Assembly (NCBI RefSeq): GCF_023502145.1
Contig: NZ_JAMFLI010000008.1
Location: 1 to 64,000, forward strand
Direction of reading: 5' to 3'
Source: Craterilacuibacter sp. RT1T
Lineage (GTDB): Bacteria > Pseudomonadota > Gammaproteobacteria > Burkholderiales > Chromobacteriaceae
DNA: 64,000 nt
Positions 46,678 to 55,865 of the stretch are shown here, piece by piece. The position numbers were made by a program, and so were the translations under genes. Under the pieces are notes generated by a model. The model saw nothing but the letters and a program-made list of their open reading frames with translations. It did no database searches and was not told the DNA's origin. Within the stretch, counting starts at the first letter, position 1, and the number at the start of each line of letters is the position of its first letter.

Positions 46678-47438
46678 GCGTGTCGGTCCAGGTGGGAAAG
46701 CAACAGGGTCAGGAAATCATGCTCGTGCGACAAAAACGGCGCATGCGAGGCTTGTTCGAATAGATGCAAGCGGGCATCCGGCAGCATCTGTGCCAGCCAG
46801 CGACCGGCGCCGATAGGGGTAATACGGTCACGCGCACCGAAAAACAGCGCCGTGGGCGCATGAATCTGTGCGGCCAGTGCACGGGCATCCGCCTGCAACA
46901 GGCAGTCCAGCGCCGGCAACAGGCCATGCGGGCGGCCATGGGCAAACAATTGGCTACTCAGCGCCTTGAGCGTATCACGCGCATGCGGCGCACCCAGCAT
47001 TTGCAGGGCCAAAAAGTTTTTCAGGGTCAGCTCGAAAGCCTTATGCAGATTCGCGCCGACCTCTGCGATGGCTGCCGCACTCTGCCCGAACGCCCAGTCT
47101 GGGCCTTGTACAAAGCGCGGACTGGTCGACACCAGCGCCAGGCTGCGTATCTGGGATGCAGGCTGCACCGCCCAGTGCTGCGCCACCAAGCCACCCAGCG
47201 ACCAGCCCAGCACATGCACCGGCAGGGGAAATTGCCGCGCCAGGTCCGCCGCCACTTCGGCAGCATCAAAATATTCAACGGCCGGCGAGGCGCCATGGCC
47301 GGGCAAATCCACCATGTGTACACAGTAATGCGCGGACAGCGCCGCCGCGACACGCTCGAATACGCCACCATGCAGGCCCCAGCCATGCAGCAAAACCACA
47401 TCCGGCCCGCGCCCTTGTGTCTCGACGTAACAGTTCAT
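46674..47438 (-). CDS. bioH: Pimeloyl-ACP methyl ester carboxylesterase BioH
   Basis: BioH cleaves pimeloyl-ACP methyl ester to pimeloyl-ACP. The 254-aa alpha/beta hydrolase has the oxyanion motif LLHGWGLHGG, the nucleophile elbow GWSLGG, the Asp in FFGARDRITP and the His in QASHAPFLSHEH. I chose ATG 47438 (MNCYVETQGRGPDV), which gives the usual length. An in-frame extension to 47657 adds 73 residues with no hydrolase resemblance, although no start has a clear Shine-Dalgarno sequence. It is coupled to bioC by a 4-bp overlap. Confidence 0.9.
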   Translation of the reverse strand: MNCYVETQGRGPDVVLLHGWGLHGGVFERVAAALSAHYCVHMVDLPGHGASPAVEYFDAAEVAADLARQFPLPVHVLGWSLGGLVAQHWAVQPASQIRSLALVSTSPRFVQGPDWAFGQSAAAIAEVGANLHKAFELTLKNFLALQMLGAPHARDTLKALSSQLFAHGRPHGLLPALDCLLQADARALAAQIHAPTALFFGARDRITPIGAGRWLAQMLPDARLHLFEQASHAPFLSHEHDFLTLLLSHLDRHA

Positions 47439-47782
47439 ATCGGCATGGCCATCGGCAAAGGGCGCCATTTTCGCAAGAGTGTCGGCCAAAGGAAAGCCCA
47501 CATTGTTTTGACATAGAAAGGCAGGCGAAATAAGCACTGATACATGGCAGCTATGTGCTTCTTCTATCGGCCAATCAGGACTCGAATTTGGCGTATCTGC
47601 CACCGGTTTTGCTTGTACGCCACAATCGGCCAACTTTGATGAGGTTTGAACATGCACTTACTGGACTCTCGGTGGCATCCTCCTTTACATTCACCCAATG
47701 CACATAAGATGCACATAATTCAAATTATAAAAGCATGCCTGATGATATATACATCACCGGCTATTGCGACGGGGGAGAGGCT
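47439..47782. other. Divergent intergenic region between bioH and the CHASE4 gene
   Basis: These 344 bp are AT-richer than their surroundings and I see no gene. Near the CHASE4 side are an 11-bp direct repeat (47698-47718), a -10-like TATAAA (47726-47731) and a strong ribosome-binding stretch GGGGGAGAGG (47771-47780). The bioH promoter must lie on the other side. Confidence 0.6.
47698..47718 (+). promoter_or_regulatory. Tandem 11-bp direct repeat upstream of the CHASE4 gene
   Basis: ATGCACATAAG is followed directly by ATGCACATAA. A third partial copy (ATGCACTTA) begins at 47652. A TATAAA box begins 8 bp downstream and there is no evident -35. Direct repeats at 11-bp (one helical turn) spacing are typical of OmpR/PhoB-type response-regulator sites, so this may be an activator site. 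Confidence 0.5.
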
Positions 47783-49342
47783 TTGTCAATTTTTACCAGA
47801 TTCCTGCCTAGCAGGCTCGCGCACCGTATCGCGCTCATTCTGACCATGCTGTCGCTGCTATTAGCCGGTTCGGTCTGGCTTTATGGGCGGCTTACACTGA
47901 TCCCGTCCATTGAGCAGTACGAGCAAACGGCCGCACGCACTCAGGCTGCCGGCACACGCAACGCTTTTCTGGAGAGCGCCGCGACAGTTGAACGTCTCGC
48001 CTTGAGTTGGGCCAACTGGGACGATACATACAACTATGCAACCGGTGGCGATACATTGCGTCTGGATGCGTACTTGCAAGGACAAAAAGTCAACACGCTG
48101 GGCATCGACTTTCTCGCCATTTTTGATCGCAACGGCGGACTGCTGACCACCGCGGAGTGGGATGGCATGTCGGCGCAACGCGACGATCTGGCGCTGGTAC
48201 GCGAGCTTTCCCCCGCCACCGAATTTGGCCGTCAACTATCCAGCGCCATCGAACACCGCGTCAGCACAACCTCCGGCATCGTCCGTCTGGCGCGCGGCCC
48301 ACACTTCGTCACCATTATTCCTATCCGCACAACCAACCGCACCAGCCCTATTGGCGGTTATCTGGTCATGGGGGTTTCGGCAGACAAACTGCTACTGCAA
48401 GGAAAAGGCCCGTTTAGCGCCGCGCAGTCCAGTGCCCTGTCTATTACTTCGCGCGATCTGCCGGATGCCGTGCAACGCTGGATAAACAAAGGCATCGAGA
48501 ATGAAGACCTGCTGATTCTGGGCAGTGACGACAAAATCGAAAGCTGGGGGGTCGTAAATAGCCTGAGCGGCAAGCCGGCGCTGCTACTGGGCAGTAACCA
48601 GCCACGCGACATGAGCCGTCTGGCTTCGTCCTCTTTGCAACAACTGGCCCTGTTCTCCGTGATTGGCACCCTGCTGCTTGGCCTGCTGGCCTGGTGGGTT
48701 GTGCATGCCAATATCAGCACCCGTCTGGGTTGGTTGCTGCAAAGCATACATGGCATGGTACGCCCCGGCCGCGTCGCCGTGATCGAAACCCACGGCAACG
48801 ATGAAGTCTCCTATCTGGCGCGAGCGATCAACCATCTGGCCATGGGCAAGAATGCCTCGATCGAGGCGCAGCGCACGGCCGAACAGCAACTGGACATGGT
48901 GTTCTCACAGGCACCAGGTGCCATGATGCAACTGCGTGATGGTCAGGTCACCGACCTGAATGCTGCCGGTGCCGCCCTATACAAGGCACCACACGCAGCG
49001 ACGCTGGTTGGCTTGCATCTGTCCGAGCTATTGGAAACCAACGATGCCACGGCCAAGCGTTTGCTACTGCTGACGCAATCGAAGAAAGCCATGGCCCAGA
49101 GCGTGCGCTTACTGTGCCGCATACGCTGCCGCGACGGCAGCCAGCGCCCATGCGAAATCACCGCGCTGAGCATGCCTCAGGCCGGCCTGCCGATTGTGCA
49201 CCTCTATATCACGCCGCTGTCCTCAGCAGACGAAGATACGCGCCCGGATAGCACAGTAAGTGAAACGAATACGCAGGCCGATAAAACGGAAAGCAATCCG
49301 CGCCTGATTTCCATCAAACGCGCAAGCTCGAAGCACGCCTGA
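47783..49342 (+). CDS. CHASE4-HAMP-PAS membrane sensor lacking an output domain
   Basis: This inner-membrane protein of about 519 aa has TM1 at about residues 13-34 and a periplasmic CHASE4-type sensor with the WANWDDTYNYATG signature. TM2 is at about residues 285-306, followed by a HAMP-like region and a PAS domain (about 370-480). The last 40 residues are hydrophilic. No GGDEF, EAL, kinase or methyl-accepting domain follows, which is unusual for CHASE4 proteins. I chose TTG 47783 because GGGGGAGAGG lies just upstream; ATG 47735 has no ribosome site. It is convergent with a GAF-GGDEF-EAL gene and may signal through it or another partner. Confidence 0.82.
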   Translation: MSIFTRFLPSRLAHRIALILTMLSLLLAGSVWLYGRLTLIPSIEQYEQTAARTQAAGTRNAFLESAATVERLALSWANWDDTYNYATGGDTLRLDAYLQGQKVNTLGIDFLAIFDRNGGLLTTAEWDGMSAQRDDLALVRELSPATEFGRQLSSAIEHRVSTTSGIVRLARGPHFVTIIPIRTTNRTSPIGGYLVMGVSADKLLLQGKGPFSAAQSSALSITSRDLPDAVQRWINKGIENEDLLILGSDDKIESWGVVNSLSGKPALLLGSNQPRDMSRLASSSLQQLALFSVIGTLLLGLLAWWVVHANISTRLGWLLQSIHGMVRPGRVAVIETHGNDEVSYLARAINHLAMGKNASIEAQRTAEQQLDMVFSQAPGAMMQLRDGQVTDLNAAGAALYKAPHAATLVGLHLSELLETNDATAKRLLLLTQSKKAMAQSVRLLCRIRCRDGSQRPCEITALSMPQAGLPIVHLYITPLSSADEDTRPDSTVSETNTQADKTESNPRLISIKRASSKHA

Positions 49343-49359
49343 CCTAGAGCGGAAATACC

Positions 49360-49394
49360 AAGCACAAGCCCCGCTATGCGCGGGGCTTGTGCTT
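49360..49394. terminator. Bidirectional terminator between the CHASE4 and GGDEF-EAL genes
   Basis: AAGCACAAGCCCCGC (49360-49374) and its exact complement (49380-49394) form a perfect 15-bp stem with loop TATGC, followed by further T residues on the plus strand. It lies between the two convergent genes and can serve both. Confidence 0.9.
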
Positions 49395-49431
49395 TTTCAG
49401 CCCGCAAACGGCGGCGATATGACCAACCGGG

Positions 49432-52275
49432 TCAGTGGCAATAATCACTTTCTTGCGCCAAAGCCTGTAAAGACGCCCATGCAATAGCAGCCGCAGGCTG
49501 TGGCCGGGCAAAATAATAGCCCTGCAACTTGGGACAACCCAGCTCGCGCAAGGCCGACAGCTGGCTGAGCGTTTCTACCCCCTCAGCCACAACATCCAGA
49601 TGCAGGGCCTGCGCCAAGGCCAGAATGGCCCGCACAATGGCGCGGGACTCGGTATGGACATCCACTTCACGCACAAAAGCCTGGTCTATTTTCAGCACGT
49701 CAAACTGGTAACGATGCAGATAGGCCAGAGCCGAGTAGCCGGTACCAAAATCATCCAGCGCAAGGCGTACGCCCAGCTGATGCAGGGCATGCATCACTTG
49801 TGCGGCGACTTCAGGCATATCGATCAGCGCGCTTTCTGTTACCTCCAGATAAAGCAGCGCCGGCGGCAGCGCCAATCGAGTCAGCAAAGCCTCAAGCCAG
49901 GATGGCAAGCTCATGTCGCGCAGATTTTCAGACGACAGATTGATATGCAAGGACAAAGAATCGCCGCCATAGCCCTCATCATGCCAAGCCGCCAGCTGGG
50001 TACAGCCCTGCTCTATCATGTAACGATCCAGCCGCCTGATCAGACCCGACTCCTGCGCCATGGGCAGGAACTCGGCCGGAGAAATCATCCCCCGCTCGGG
50101 ATGATGCCAGCGCACCAGCGCCTCGAAACCGGTCAAGTGCTGGCTATGGCTATCGATGAAAGGCTGGTAGTACGGGATCAACTGGTCATCGACATCCAGC
50201 GCCCGGCGCAGATCAGCCTCCAGCGCCAGCAAATCGGCCTGATTCTCGCGAAAATGGTGGTTAAACAAGGTATAGCCATGGCGGCCGCTTTGCTTGGTGC
50301 GGTACATGGCCAGATCCGCATCGCGCAGCAAATCCTCCGCACTCTGATAATACTGGCTGTCGGCCAGCACCGCGCCGACACTGACCGTCGCAAACACTTC
50401 ACGCCCGCCCAGCAGCATGGAGCGCTCAAATTCATCCACGATACGCTGCGCGATCTGTTCACAACGCGCGGTCGACTCTACCCGCTGCAAAATCAGGGCA
50501 AACTCGTCCCCGCCCAGCCTGGCCAAAAAATCATGCGGCCGCAGACAATGGCATATACGGGCACCGGCCTCATGCAGCAAGGCATCCCCAGCCTGATGTC
50601 CCAGGGTATCGTTAATCAGCTTGAAACGATCCAGATCGATAAACAAGACGGCAAAACACTGGCGCCCATCACGGCTATAAGCCTGCCAGTTGGCCTGCAG
50701 CGTCTGATTGAAATAAGCGCGATTGGGCAGGCCGGTCAGTACATCATGCAATGTATCGTGCTTGAGCCGGGCATTGACGGTATCCAGCGCCAGTGTTCGC
50801 TCGCGTACGCGTTCTTCCAGCGCACTATTGGCCAGTTGCAAGGCCTCGCTCGCCTGTAGCTGGGTCAGGGCGCCGCCGATATGATCGGCCACACTCTCCA
50901 GCAACTCCTGCTCGCGATAGCTGTAACGCAAATTACTGTCGCGGCTGAACACCGCCATCACGCCCTTAAGCTCCCGGTTGCTATATACCGGCACACCCAG
51001 CCAGCTCACCAAGCCTTCTCCGGCTTTGCCGGAAATAGACCTTAACAAGGCGCTGCCATTGAGCAACAGCGTGCGGCCGCTATGCAGGACCTGCTCGACC
51101 GGGCCTGCCCGCAGCGTCATCATGGGATCATTCGGGACGAAAGCATCCGCACCATAAGGGAAGGTGAGCCTATCCTGCTCGCCATCATACAGGGCGACCA
51201 TACAGCCGCTGCAACTGAGCAAACCCTGCAGCTCCCGATGTACTCCGGCCAGAAAAGCCGACAGCGACAAGCTGCTATTGGATAGGTTGGCGATGGCAAA
51301 CAAAGCCCGCATCAATTTTTGTGCATGATGGCGCTCGCCCTGCTCTGCATGCAGGCGCAGACGGTTGGCTTCCAGCTCATGCTCAAAGCAGCGCGCCGTC
51401 CGAAGCAGGCGGTGGCGTTCGCTGACATGGCCGAACAATGACGCAATATGCCGCGCCAAACGCAAAAACAGGCTTAATGACTGCCGGTCGTAACGCTGCG
51501 CCGGATCGAAAACCTGTACGGTTACCACGCTATACGCCTGATCGCCGGCAATGAGCAGGGGCAGACAAAGACAGAAGCGCGGCAGGCGAGCAAGCGATGG
51601 CAGACCTGCTTCAGCACAAAATGCCAAGATGCGGCGCGTATCCAGCAATCTGGGCTTGGCAGCTTGGCACACGACTGCGGCCAAGGCACCCGCCAACTCT
51701 GCAGGTCGTGCGGCAAAGGCCTTTGGCCTGAGCTCATCCAGCGCCGGTAACGGTGCCAGATACTGCAAGCCACCACCCTCATCGGACAGGGTCAATAGCA
51801 GATCACAAGCGGGAATCAGGGGGGATAGCAAACCTGGCAGGCGGGCAAGAAAGGTCTCCATACTTTGGGCATGGCTGGCTAGCGCCGCCACATCCAGCAG
51901 GATGTGCTGCTCCAGGCGCGACTGTGCCAACGCCAGATCCAGCACGGCGCCCTCAAGCCGGCTCAGCAACAGCTGGCCCGCCATCCGGCACAAGGGTGAC
52001 TGCAGCAGATGCGCGCCACCATGCCACAACAACATGACACCATAGCGACTGTTCAGCGAAAGCTCATGCCGCACCGTGCCTGCGGGCAAGGATGCCTGTG
52101 CGGGGTGGGAACATAATGCCCCCGCACCATCGCCGGCCAGGCAATGCCAGTAGCGCCCTTGCCTGAGCCAGATGGCCGCCGTATCCAGCGGGCCGGCCTG
52201 ACGCAATAAAGCCAAGGCTTCCCCTGCTCCCTCGATGAGCCGCCCATTGTTTTCCAGCGCATCCATCATTCGCAT
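49432..52275 (-). CDS. GAF-GGDEF-EAL cyclic-di-GMP signalling protein
   Basis: This soluble 947-aa protein has N-terminal GAF-like regions (about residues 10-120 and 130-290, divergent). A clearer GAF domain follows at about 335-480 (GLLSCSGCMVALYDGE ... LKGVMAVFSRD), then a short coiled coil. The GGDEF domain (RLGGDEFALILQRV, about residue 600) and EAL domain (GFEALVRWHHPERG, with DDFGTGYSALAYL) both have canonical catalytic residues. It may therefore make and/or degrade c-di-GMP. No membrane segment is seen. It lies between bioF and the CHASE4 sensor, pointing at the latter. Confidence 0.92.
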   Translation of the reverse strand: MRMMDALENNGRLIEGAGEALALLRQAGPLDTAAIWLRQGRYWHCLAGDGAGALCSHPAQASLPAGTVRHELSLNSRYGVMLLWHGGAHLLQSPLCRMAGQLLLSRLEGAVLDLALAQSRLEQHILLDVAALASHAQSMETFLARLPGLLSPLIPACDLLLTLSDEGGGLQYLAPLPALDELRPKAFAARPAELAGALAAVVCQAAKPRLLDTRRILAFCAEAGLPSLARLPRFCLCLPLLIAGDQAYSVVTVQVFDPAQRYDRQSLSLFLRLARHIASLFGHVSERHRLLRTARCFEHELEANRLRLHAEQGERHHAQKLMRALFAIANLSNSSLSLSAFLAGVHRELQGLLSCSGCMVALYDGEQDRLTFPYGADAFVPNDPMMTLRAGPVEQVLHSGRTLLLNGSALLRSISGKAGEGLVSWLGVPVYSNRELKGVMAVFSRDSNLRYSYREQELLESVADHIGGALTQLQASEALQLANSALEERVRERTLALDTVNARLKHDTLHDVLTGLPNRAYFNQTLQANWQAYSRDGRQCFAVLFIDLDRFKLINDTLGHQAGDALLHEAGARICHCLRPHDFLARLGGDEFALILQRVESTARCEQIAQRIVDEFERSMLLGGREVFATVSVGAVLADSQYYQSAEDLLRDADLAMYRTKQSGRHGYTLFNHHFRENQADLLALEADLRRALDVDDQLIPYYQPFIDSHSQHLTGFEALVRWHHPERGMISPAEFLPMAQESGLIRRLDRYMIEQGCTQLAAWHDEGYGGDSLSLHINLSSENLRDMSLPSWLEALLTRLALPPALLYLEVTESALIDMPEVAAQVMHALHQLGVRLALDDFGTGYSALAYLHRYQFDVLKIDQAFVREVDVHTESRAIVRAILALAQALHLDVVAEGVETLSQLSALRELGCPKLQGYYFARPQPAAAIAWASLQALAQESDYCH

Positions 52276-52323
52276 TATTCTCGTTATCTATCTGCTGCAG
52301 AAGGGTCATACATTCACCGCCGG

Positions 52324-53463
52324 CTAAGGCCGGCACAGCGCCGCCAGCAGCGCCTCAATATCCTGTTCGCTATGTGCAGCCGACAGCGAAATACGCAGCC
52401 TGGCCGTGCCTGCAGCCACCGTTGGCGGGCGGATGGCAGGCACCCACACGCCAGAACCAGCCAGACGCGCGGCCAAAGCAAGCGCGGCACTATTCGTGCC
52501 AACCATCAGCGCCTGTATGGCAAAGCGGGAAGGCAGGACGGGATAAGGCAAACTGGCCGCCTGCACCCTGGCAATATGCCCAGCCAGACGCGCACGCCGC
52601 CAAGCCTCATCCCGGATCAGGCCGACCGCACGGCTGACCGTCACCGCCAGTGCCGGCGGACTGGCCGTGGTGTAGATATAAGCGCGCGCGCGATTGACAA
52701 GCCAAGCACACAGCTCACGGCTGCCGGCCACCACCGCGCCGGAGACCCCCGCCGCCTTACCCAGCGTTGCCATATAGATGACCCGCGGGTCATGCAGGGC
52801 ATACTCGGCAAGCGCCCCGCGCCCGCCACCGCTGATGCCGAAACCGTGCGCATCATCGAGAAACAGCCAGGCATCGTAACGGCGCGCCAGATCAAGCAAG
52901 GCAGGCAGAGGCGCCTCATCCCCATCCATGCTGTACACCGCATCGACCACAATCATGCGGGTGCGGGCACGGCTGTTCTGCAACAGGCTTTCCAGCTGGG
53001 CAAGATCGTTATGGCGAAAGCGGCGTAAACGCGCCCGCGACAACAAAGCACCGTCATTCAGCGAGGCGTGATTAAGCTTGTCGGCAAACACCTCGTCATC
53101 CCGGCCGAGCAGCGCCGTAATCACCGCCTGATTGGCCAGATAACCGCAACCGAACAGCAGTGCATCCGGCGTACCTATCCAGTCGGCCAGCACCGCCTCG
53201 GCGTCCTCATGCGCCGCGCTATGCCCGGTGACCAGATGCGATGCCCCCGCCCCGACCCCCCAGCGCAGCATCGCGTCACGCGCGGTGTCAACCAGCACTG
53301 GATGATTGGCCAGCCCCAGATAATCGTTGCTGGCAAAAGACAGCGTCTCGCCCCCGTTCAGGCTGACATGCACACCCTGGGGGCTATCCAGTCGCACGCG
53401 CTGCCGGTATTGCTGCCGCTGCTGCAACGCCGCCAACTGGGCAGCTAACTCATGGTGTTGCAT
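52324..53463 (-). CDS. bioF: 8-amino-7-oxononanoate synthase BioF
   Basis: BioF condenses pimeloyl-ACP with L-alanine in the first ring-building step of biotin synthesis. The 379-aa PLP enzyme (alpha-oxoamine synthase family) has the SFASNDYLGLANHP start and the FLDDAHGFGISGG motif. The PLP-binding lysine is in MATLGKAAGVSGA. The start at ATG 53463 (MQHHELAAQLAALQQRQQY) matches family N-termini. It follows bioB on the same strand after 116 bp. That gap has AT-rich stretches and only a very short hairpin. Confidence 0.95.
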   Translation of the reverse strand: MQHHELAAQLAALQQRQQYRQRVRLDSPQGVHVSLNGGETLSFASNDYLGLANHPVLVDTARDAMLRWGVGAGASHLVTGHSAAHEDAEAVLADWIGTPDALLFGCGYLANQAVITALLGRDDEVFADKLNHASLNDGALLSRARLRRFRHNDLAQLESLLQNSRARTRMIVVDAVYSMDGDEAPLPALLDLARRYDAWLFLDDAHGFGISGGGRGALAEYALHDPRVIYMATLGKAAGVSGAVVAGSRELCAWLVNRARAYIYTTASPPALAVTVSRAVGLIRDEAWRRARLAGHIARVQAASLPYPVLPSRFAIQALMVGTNSAALALAARLAGSGVWVPAIRPPTVAAGTARLRISLSAAHSEQDIEALLAALCRP

Positions 53464-53579
53464 AAAAGGATACTCTCCGCACGGCACGCAATACAATGCA
53501 ATAGCTTTAAGCTTATCAATACTCGCCTATCTTATAAACAAAATACCGAAAATCGGCAAGCGCCGCCATATTCTGCGGC

Positions 53580-54563
53580 CTATAGGGCAGACAGATCCAG
53601 CTTGTCCATCAGCGCACGATCTGCGGCCACATCCGGGTTACCGGTCGTCAGCAGCTTGTCGCCATAGAAGATGGAGTTGGCACCGGCAAGAAAGCACAGC
53701 GCCTGCATCGCCTCCGGCATGCCGCGCCGCCCGGCCGACAGGCGGACATAACTCTTGGGCATGGTCAGGCGTGCCACCGCAATCGCCCGCACAAACTCGG
53801 TCCAGTCTATCTCTTCGGCGTCCGCCAGCGGCGTGCCGTCCACCTTGACCAGATTATTGATCGGCACCGACTCCGGCTGCGGATCGAGGTTGGCCAGCTG
53901 GGCAATCAGGCCGGCACGATCCTGACGCGTCTCGTCCATGCCGACAATGCCGCCACAGCACACATTCAGCCCGGCCTTGCGCACCTTGCCCAAGGTATCC
54001 ATGCGGTCTTGGTATTCGCGGCTGTGGATAATATCGCCGTACTTGTCGGGCGAGGTATCGAGATTGTGGTTGTAGTAATCGAGCCCGGCAGCCTTAAGCT
54101 GCTCGGCCTGACCGTCGGCCAGCATGCCGAAGGTGGCGCAGGTTTCCAGCCCCAGTGCTTTAACTTCGCTCACCATGGCTAGCGTCTTTTGCAGGTCGGC
54201 ATCCTTGGGACCGCGCCAGGCAGCGCCCATGCAGAAGCGGCTGGCGCCGTTTTCCCTGGCGATACGCGCCACCTCAACCACCTGCTCGGCACTGAGCATG
54301 GGCTGGTTATCGACCGGCGTTTCGTGATGCACCGATTGCGGGCAATAGCCGCAGTCTTCCGGACAGCCACCGGTCTTTATCGACAGCAAGGTAGACAGCT
54401 GCACCTTGTTCGGGTCGAAAAACTGGCGGTGAACTTCGGCGGCGCGAAACACCAGCTCCATAAATGGCAGGGCAAACAAGGCTTCGATCTCTTCGACCTG
54501 CCAAAGCGCACTTTGTGGATGCGGGCTGGCCGGACGCTGGAAAACAATCGTGCTGTGGGTCAT
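53580..54563 (-). CDS. bioB: Biotin synthase BioB
   Basis: BioB inserts sulfur into dethiobiotin. The 327-aa radical-SAM enzyme has the cluster motif [13 protein letters not shown], with cysteines at 67, 71 and 74. It also has [15 protein letters not shown], the [14 protein letters not shown] segment, and the [15 protein letters not shown] segment containing further cluster-binding residues. It is divergent from comF with only 51 bp between starts, and probably co-transcribed with bioF. bioA and bioD are not in this window. Confidence 0.98.
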   Translation of the reverse strand: MTHSTIVFQRPASPHPQSALWQVEEIEALFALPFMELVFRAAEVHRQFFDPNKVQLSTLLSIKTGGCPEDCGYCPQSVHHETPVDNQPMLSAEQVVEVARIARENGASRFCMGAAWRGPKDADLQKTLAMVSEVKALGLETCATFGMLADGQAEQLKAAGLDYYNHNLDTSPDKYGDIIHSREYQDRMDTLGKVRKAGLNVCCGGIVGMDETRQDRAGLIAQLANLDPQPESVPINNLVKVDGTPLADAEEIDWTEFVRAIAVARLTMPKSYVRLSAGRRGMPEAMQALCFLAGANSIFYGDKLLTTGNPDVAADRALMDKLDLSAL

Positions 54564-54614
54564 GGCGATGAAATCTATCTTGATGGAATCAAGGCATCAT
54601 CAGCGGGGGCATCC

Positions 54615-55325
54615 ATGCCGTCAAACTTCATGGCCCATATTATTGACAATTGCCTACCGTTTAAGCAGGTTTGTCTGTTTTGTGCCGCACCCGGCACCCG
54701 CCACGGCGTTTGTGCTGCCTGCCTGGCCGATCTTGTCCGCCTGCCGGCCGAAGTCTGTCCGCGCTGTGCCCAAGCCTCGCCCTTTGCCCAGATCTGCGGC
54801 CGCTGTCTGCGCCAGATGCCCGCCTTTGATGCCTTGCACGCCGCCTTGTTATACGACTATCCGCTGGATGGCGTGATACAGGCCTTCAAGTACGGCAAAC
54901 GCCTGGACTTGGCCGGTAGCCTGGCATTTTTGCTGGCCGAACTGGCACCGCCCGCCATCGTGGCACCGGATCTGGTCGTACCGGTGCCGCTGGCCGATGC
55001 AAGACGCATGGAGCGCGGCTTCAACCAGAGTCTGGAGCTTGCCCGCGCGTTCGCTGGTAGAATAAACGCCCCGCTCAACAGCACGCTATGTGAGCGGATA
55101 CGCAACACCCCGCCTCAGGCCCGTCTGAACCAGCGCCAGAGACGACACAATGTCAGTCATGCTTTTCGTGTAAAGCACCGTGTAGACGGGCTTTGCGTCG
55201 CCATTGTCGACGATGTCGCCACCAGTGGCGCCACGCTTTCCGAGCTGGCCCTCAGCCTCAAAAAACAGGGGGCAAAGCGGGTCGAAGCGTGGGTACTGGC
55301 TAAGGTTTTTTACTCGAAAACTTGA
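54615..55325 (+). CDS. comF: ComF-family phosphoribosyltransferase-like protein
   Basis: This 236-aa protein has an N-terminal four-cysteine zinc-finger-like region (CLFC ... CAAC ... CPRC ... CGRC, residues about 18-60). A PRTase fold follows, with the PRPP loop VAIVDDVATSGATLSE. ComF proteins are needed for natural transformation in several bacteria, acting in the cytosol on incoming single-stranded DNA. The start at ATG 54615 is preceded by a GGGGG ribosome site, and a much longer upstream frame is antisense to bioB. It is the first of three consecutive plus-strand genes. Confidence 0.92.
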   Translation: MPSNFMAHIIDNCLPFKQVCLFCAAPGTRHGVCAACLADLVRLPAEVCPRCAQASPFAQICGRCLRQMPAFDALHAALLYDYPLDGVIQAFKYGKRLDLAGSLAFLLAELAPPAIVAPDLVVPVPLADARRMERGFNQSLELARAFAGRINAPLNSTLCERIRNTPPQARLNQRQRRHNVSHAFRVKHRVDGLCVAIVDDVATSGATLSELALSLKKQGAKRVEAWVLAKVFYSKT

Positions 55326-55364
55326 CCAACCTTTTGAATTCTTGGAACAATCCAGGTCGCAACG

Positions 55365-55829
55365 ATGTTTACTGTTGTTCTTTACCAGCCGGAAATACCG
55401 CCCAATACGGGCAATGTGATCCGTTTATGTGCCAATACCGGTTGCGAATTGCACCTGGTCAAACCGCTGGGTTTCCCCCTCGATGACGCGAAATTGCGCA
55501 GGGCCGGACTCGACTATCACGAGTACGCGCGCATGGTCGTGCACGAGGATTGGGAAGCCTGTCAGGCAGCCTTGCACGGGCGGCGAATTTTCGCCGCCAC
55601 CACCAAGGGTGCCACGCGGCACGACCAGGTGGCTTTCGAAGCAAATGATGTGCTGTTGTTCGGCCCCGAGTCGCGCGGTTTGCCGGAAGACCTGCTTGCA
55701 GGCTTCCCGACCGAGCGCCGGGTGCGATTGCCAATGCGGCCCGAGTCACGCAGCATGAATCTGTCCAATGCCGTCGCCGTTATGGTGTTCGAGGCGTGGC
55801 GGCAGATCGATTTTGCCGGAGGAAGTTAA
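55365..55829 (+). CDS. trmL: tRNA (cytidine/uridine-2'-O-)-methyltransferase TrmL
   Basis: TrmL methylates the ribose of wobble base 34 in tRNA(Leu) isoacceptors. The 154-aa SPOUT-family protein has motif 1 (EIPPNTGNVIRLCANTG), motif 2 (LLFGPESRGLPEDLL) and motif 3 (RSMNLSNAVAVMVFEAW), which form the knotted SAM site. The length is typical. It lies between comF and rlpA on the same strand. Confidence 0.96.
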   Translation: MFTVVLYQPEIPPNTGNVIRLCANTGCELHLVKPLGFPLDDAKLRRAGLDYHEYARMVVHEDWEACQAALHGRRIFAATTKGATRHDQVAFEANDVLLFGPESRGLPEDLLAGFPTERRVRLPMRPESRSMNLSNAVAVMVFEAWRQIDFAGGS

Positions 55830-55865
55830 GATTCGCAGCTAGGCACTCCGCATAAAGGAGCTCCG

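Noticed and set aside
47439-47657. 73-codon extension of BioH
   Set aside because: No hydrolase similarity, Cys/Ser-rich unlike the family, and it would exceed the usual BioH length.
53541-53560. Terminator between bioB and bioF
   Set aside because: The hairpin (CCGA/TCGG) has only four base pairs, too weak to call.
54189-54614. Long upstream extension of comF
   Set aside because: It lies antisense to bioB; the ComF zinc-finger start and a ribosome site fit ATG 54615.
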